Shown one piece after another: positions 62,281 to 64,000 of a stretch of 64,000 nucleotides of DNA. The notes under the pieces are model-generated. The model was not told the origin of the DNA, did not search any database, and was given only the letters and a program-made list of their open reading frames with translations. Within the stretch, counting starts at the first letter, position 1, and every line of letters begins with the position of its first letter. The position numbers and the translations under genes are program-made. Location: contig NZ_CP142860.1 in NCBI RefSeq assembly GCF_036287215.1, forward strand, positions 1,922,001 to 1,986,000, given 5' to 3'. This DNA is from Caproiciproducens sp. CPB-2. Lineage in GTDB: Bacteria > Bacillota > Clostridia > Oscillospirales > Acutalibacteraceae.

Positions 62281-63843
62281 TTATGATGCTTGATTCAATT
62301 CACTTAATGTTTTTGATTTTAATATCCAGTATCGTTTATTCCGATTTGGACTTTTTCTACTATTTTCTTTATCCTCTTTAATGTAATATGGTATATTTAT
62401 ATCTTCAAAATATTTGTTGATAGTACACACCTTATAACCGCCCTGCAAAGGTTTGAGAACATCCTTTTTTAAAAAATCAATGAATTGAGATTTGTCTTCT
62501 CCAAATAATTGTTTATCAAGATAATAATTCAGCTTGTCTAAAATTGTTACTTGGTCATAATACAGTGATAAATCTTGAAATTCTTCAAAAGGTATTTGCA
62601 TATAATCACACAGATATTTTAAATGACCAAATTTACCATCATCTTTATTTATCTGTTGTAATAAGTCCATATCGTATTTATATTTCATCTCACGGGCTGA
62701 ATTGACTACATACTGACATATATTTTGATCTTTGGATAAGCTTTCAGTATAGAGTAATCCATAGGTTGATTTTTTTCCATACTGTTTATTAAAGTCATCA
62801 TTATTATGGGTTCTGAAATATTCTAACGGTTTCATTTTGCGCTCAAGATTATTAATTTGCGTCTGAAGTGATGACTGTTTAAACTGTTTTATATAAATAT
62901 TGGGTAAATCATTTTTATCGGTTATTCGTCTACGGCCTATACACTGAATAATAGTATCAAAATCTTTCAGATCGATAATTATATGTTTTACCTGTGAATC
63001 AAAAATGTTTATACCATTTTCTATAACCGAAGTTGTAAACAAAATCTGCTCTTCAAACTTCTGATTATCTTTCAATGATTTTAAAGTTTCTGTAGAACAA
63101 TACTTGCCAAACTTTGGGTTATTAGTCGCACATATAAAAGCTGATGAATCACGCATATCCATATACAATTTGTAAGCTTGTTTTATATTGCTACAAAAGC
63201 ATATTGCCTTTTCATCTTTTGGCAATGACATAAGCATTTTCCTGATAACTTCAATATCATCCCAATAGTAATACTCATTGAATCTATATGGTCTAATGAA
63301 CTGATAATTAAAATCAATCTTATGATCATTCAAGCCTTTAAAATAATACTGTAATATTCTACTGGTTGCGCTAATGAACATTACCAATTGACTATCAGTG
63401 TTATTTATAAGATAATTCAACGGAATATCCGTATCATTTGAAAATGTGGAGTCACTGAAGAAAAAATGGCACTCATCCGCAACAACTATGGTATATTTAT
63501 TCTCTATCTTTTCAGGGTGAAAGCTGATATATTTTGCAAATGATTGATAATTCATGATTTTTATAAGGTCTTCGGACTGTTCTCCATACAATGCAATTAA
63601 TTGTTCCTTTAATGATACCCTGTTTGTGAGAAGTAATACTTTATAGCCGCTTTTTTTACAGGCCTGATAAATAGTGCTCATAATAAAATACGTTTTTCCT
63701 GCCCCTGTATTTGCCGTAATTAATATTTTATGTCCTAGTTTCCATTCAGACATCATCTCAGGAGTAATAGCATCAGCTATGTATTGGTCTTCTTGTAAAT
63801 TCAGCAGTAATTCAAAATGATGCTTTTGAAGTTCATTTGACAT
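62281..63843 (-). CDS. SF2 (DEAD/DEAH-like) helicase
   Basis: 520 aa. Motif I ITANTGAGKTYFIMST, Ia LLLTNRVSLKEQL, II VVADECHFFF (DECH), III MFISATSR, and VI QCIGRRRITDKND. The C-terminal region (residues 380-520) is family-specific, ending in a basic RKSPNRNKRYWILKSK. Upstream of the polymerase gene on the same strand. Replication, recombination or unwinding for the RNA polymerase are all possible. Confidence 0.88.
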   Translation of the reverse strand: MSNELQKHHFELLLNLQEDQYIADAITPEMMSEWKLGHKILITANTGAGKTYFIMSTIYQACKKSGYKVLLLTNRVSLKEQLIALYGEQSEDLIKIMNYQSFAKYISFHPEKIENKYTIVVADECHFFFSDSTFSNDTDIPLNYLINNTDSQLVMFISATSRILQYYFKGLNDHKIDFNYQFIRPYRFNEYYYWDDIEVIRKMLMSLPKDEKAICFCSNIKQAYKLYMDMRDSSAFICATNNPKFGKYCSTETLKSLKDNQKFEEQILFTTSVIENGINIFDSQVKHIIIDLKDFDTIIQCIGRRRITDKNDLPNIYIKQFKQSSLQTQINNLERKMKPLEYFRTHNNDDFNKQYGKKSTYGLLYTESLSKDQNICQYVVNSAREMKYKYDMDLLQQINKDDGKFGHLKYLCDYMQIPFEEFQDLSLYYDQVTILDKLNYYLDKQLFGEDKSQFIDFLKKDVLKPLQGGYKVCTINKYFEDINIPYYIKEDKENSRKSPNRNKRYWILKSKTLSELNQAS

Positions 63844-63848
63844 ACAGG

Positions 63849-64000
63849 TTACGCCCCCCGTCTTTTAAACAGGCTCATAGTTTGGCGTAATGCGGTTGTA
63901 TCAATGAATTCAAATACACAATAGGAGGTATTATTATAGTTCATGGAAACACGCTGCATATCATATCCATTTCGGATAAGGTAATTAGCCATCTTTAGGC
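63849..64000 (-). CDS. DUF5659-like phage protein, C-terminal part (runs off right edge)
   Basis: The frame reads LKMANYLIRNGYDMQRVSMN...SYCVFEFIDT...LFKRRGA and ends 5 nt before the helicase ATG. The pattern (L..YL...G..., F.F.DT..L) resembles DUF5659, small phage proteins found near replication genes. The start is outside the window, or is the internal ATG at codon 3. Confidence 0.6.
   Translation of the reverse strand, partial: LKMANYLIRNGYDMQRVSMNYNNTSYCVFEFIDTTALRQTMSLFKRRGA

Larger units (their letters stand above)
40679..64000. mobile_element. Prophage inserted in spo0A, left 23 kb (continues beyond window)
   Basis: Nearly all genes are leftward and AT-rich, in contrast to the host side. 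A complete head and tail-tube module of siphovirus type is present (TerS, TerL, portal, MuF, scaffold, capsid, connectors, tail tube, gpG/GT, tape measure, tail tip). Upstream is an early-type region with helicase, two-barrel RNA polymerase and HNH endonuclease. No holin, endolysin or large integrase is in the visible part. The left junction is in spo0A. Confidence 0.93.

Overview
The window comes from a Gram-positive, spore-forming Clostridia chromosome, most likely an Oscillospiraceae (Clostridium cluster IV) relative. This rests on gene content and order (hprK-PHP-murB-rapZ-whiA-dnaE-pfkA, cdaA-cdaR, panT-coaX, a spo0A 3' end), strong AGGAGG-type ribosome binding sites and many TTG/GTG starts. 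The species cannot be named from sequence alone.

Layout: 1-8637 is a leftward block of DNA mismatch repair and tRNA modification genes (miaA partial, mutL, mutS, a YlbF/RicF-like gene, miaB), a family 2 glycosyltransferase and a TetR regulator. A tRNA-Ala(GGC) gene lies at 8831-8906. 9081-12781 holds a LysR regulator divergent from an MFS carrier and CoA-transferase operon. 13152-24858 is mostly rightward: three related multi-TM proteins, a CBS protein, a pantothenate uptake/kinase pair, an amino-acid permease, many very small proteins, a cold-shock gene behind a leader terminator, an oxidoreductase, a leftward tandem HD-GYP protein, a putative amidase and comFB. 24900-39085 is a leftward housekeeping block (pfkA, dnaE, whiA, rapZ, murB, PHP, hprK, cdaR, cdaA, a cysteine-desulfurase-like gene, ispF, ispD). 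A thioesterase, a 56-aa protein and a lipoprotein follow.

At about 40680 the DNA becomes markedly AT-rich and a prophage begins; it runs off the right edge (more than 23 kb). Its left junction lies inside spo0A: only the last roughly 42 codons of the sporulation master regulator remain, reading out of phage DNA. The late region is leftward: TerS, a small tyrosine recombinase, TerL, portal, MuF-type head protein, scaffold, capsid, connectors, tail tube, gpG/gpGT with a textbook -1 frameshift site, tape measure and a tail-tip protein. No lysis cassette is seen.

The most unusual part is 57,500-64,000. It contains a 950-residue protein carrying the signature blocks of the eukaryotic RNA-dependent RNA polymerase / SP-beta YonO 'two-barrel' RNA polymerases, with catalytic motif DWDSD instead of DxDGD. 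It lies between an SF2 helicase and a zinc-ribbon protein. Two highly structured non-coding stretches accompany it: a leader of about 215 nt directly before the polymerase gene, and about 450 nt (57,571-58,020) whose strand-specific tetraloops indicate a large leftward RNA. Together they look like a phage-encoded transcription or RNA-synthesis module in an element that splits spo0A.
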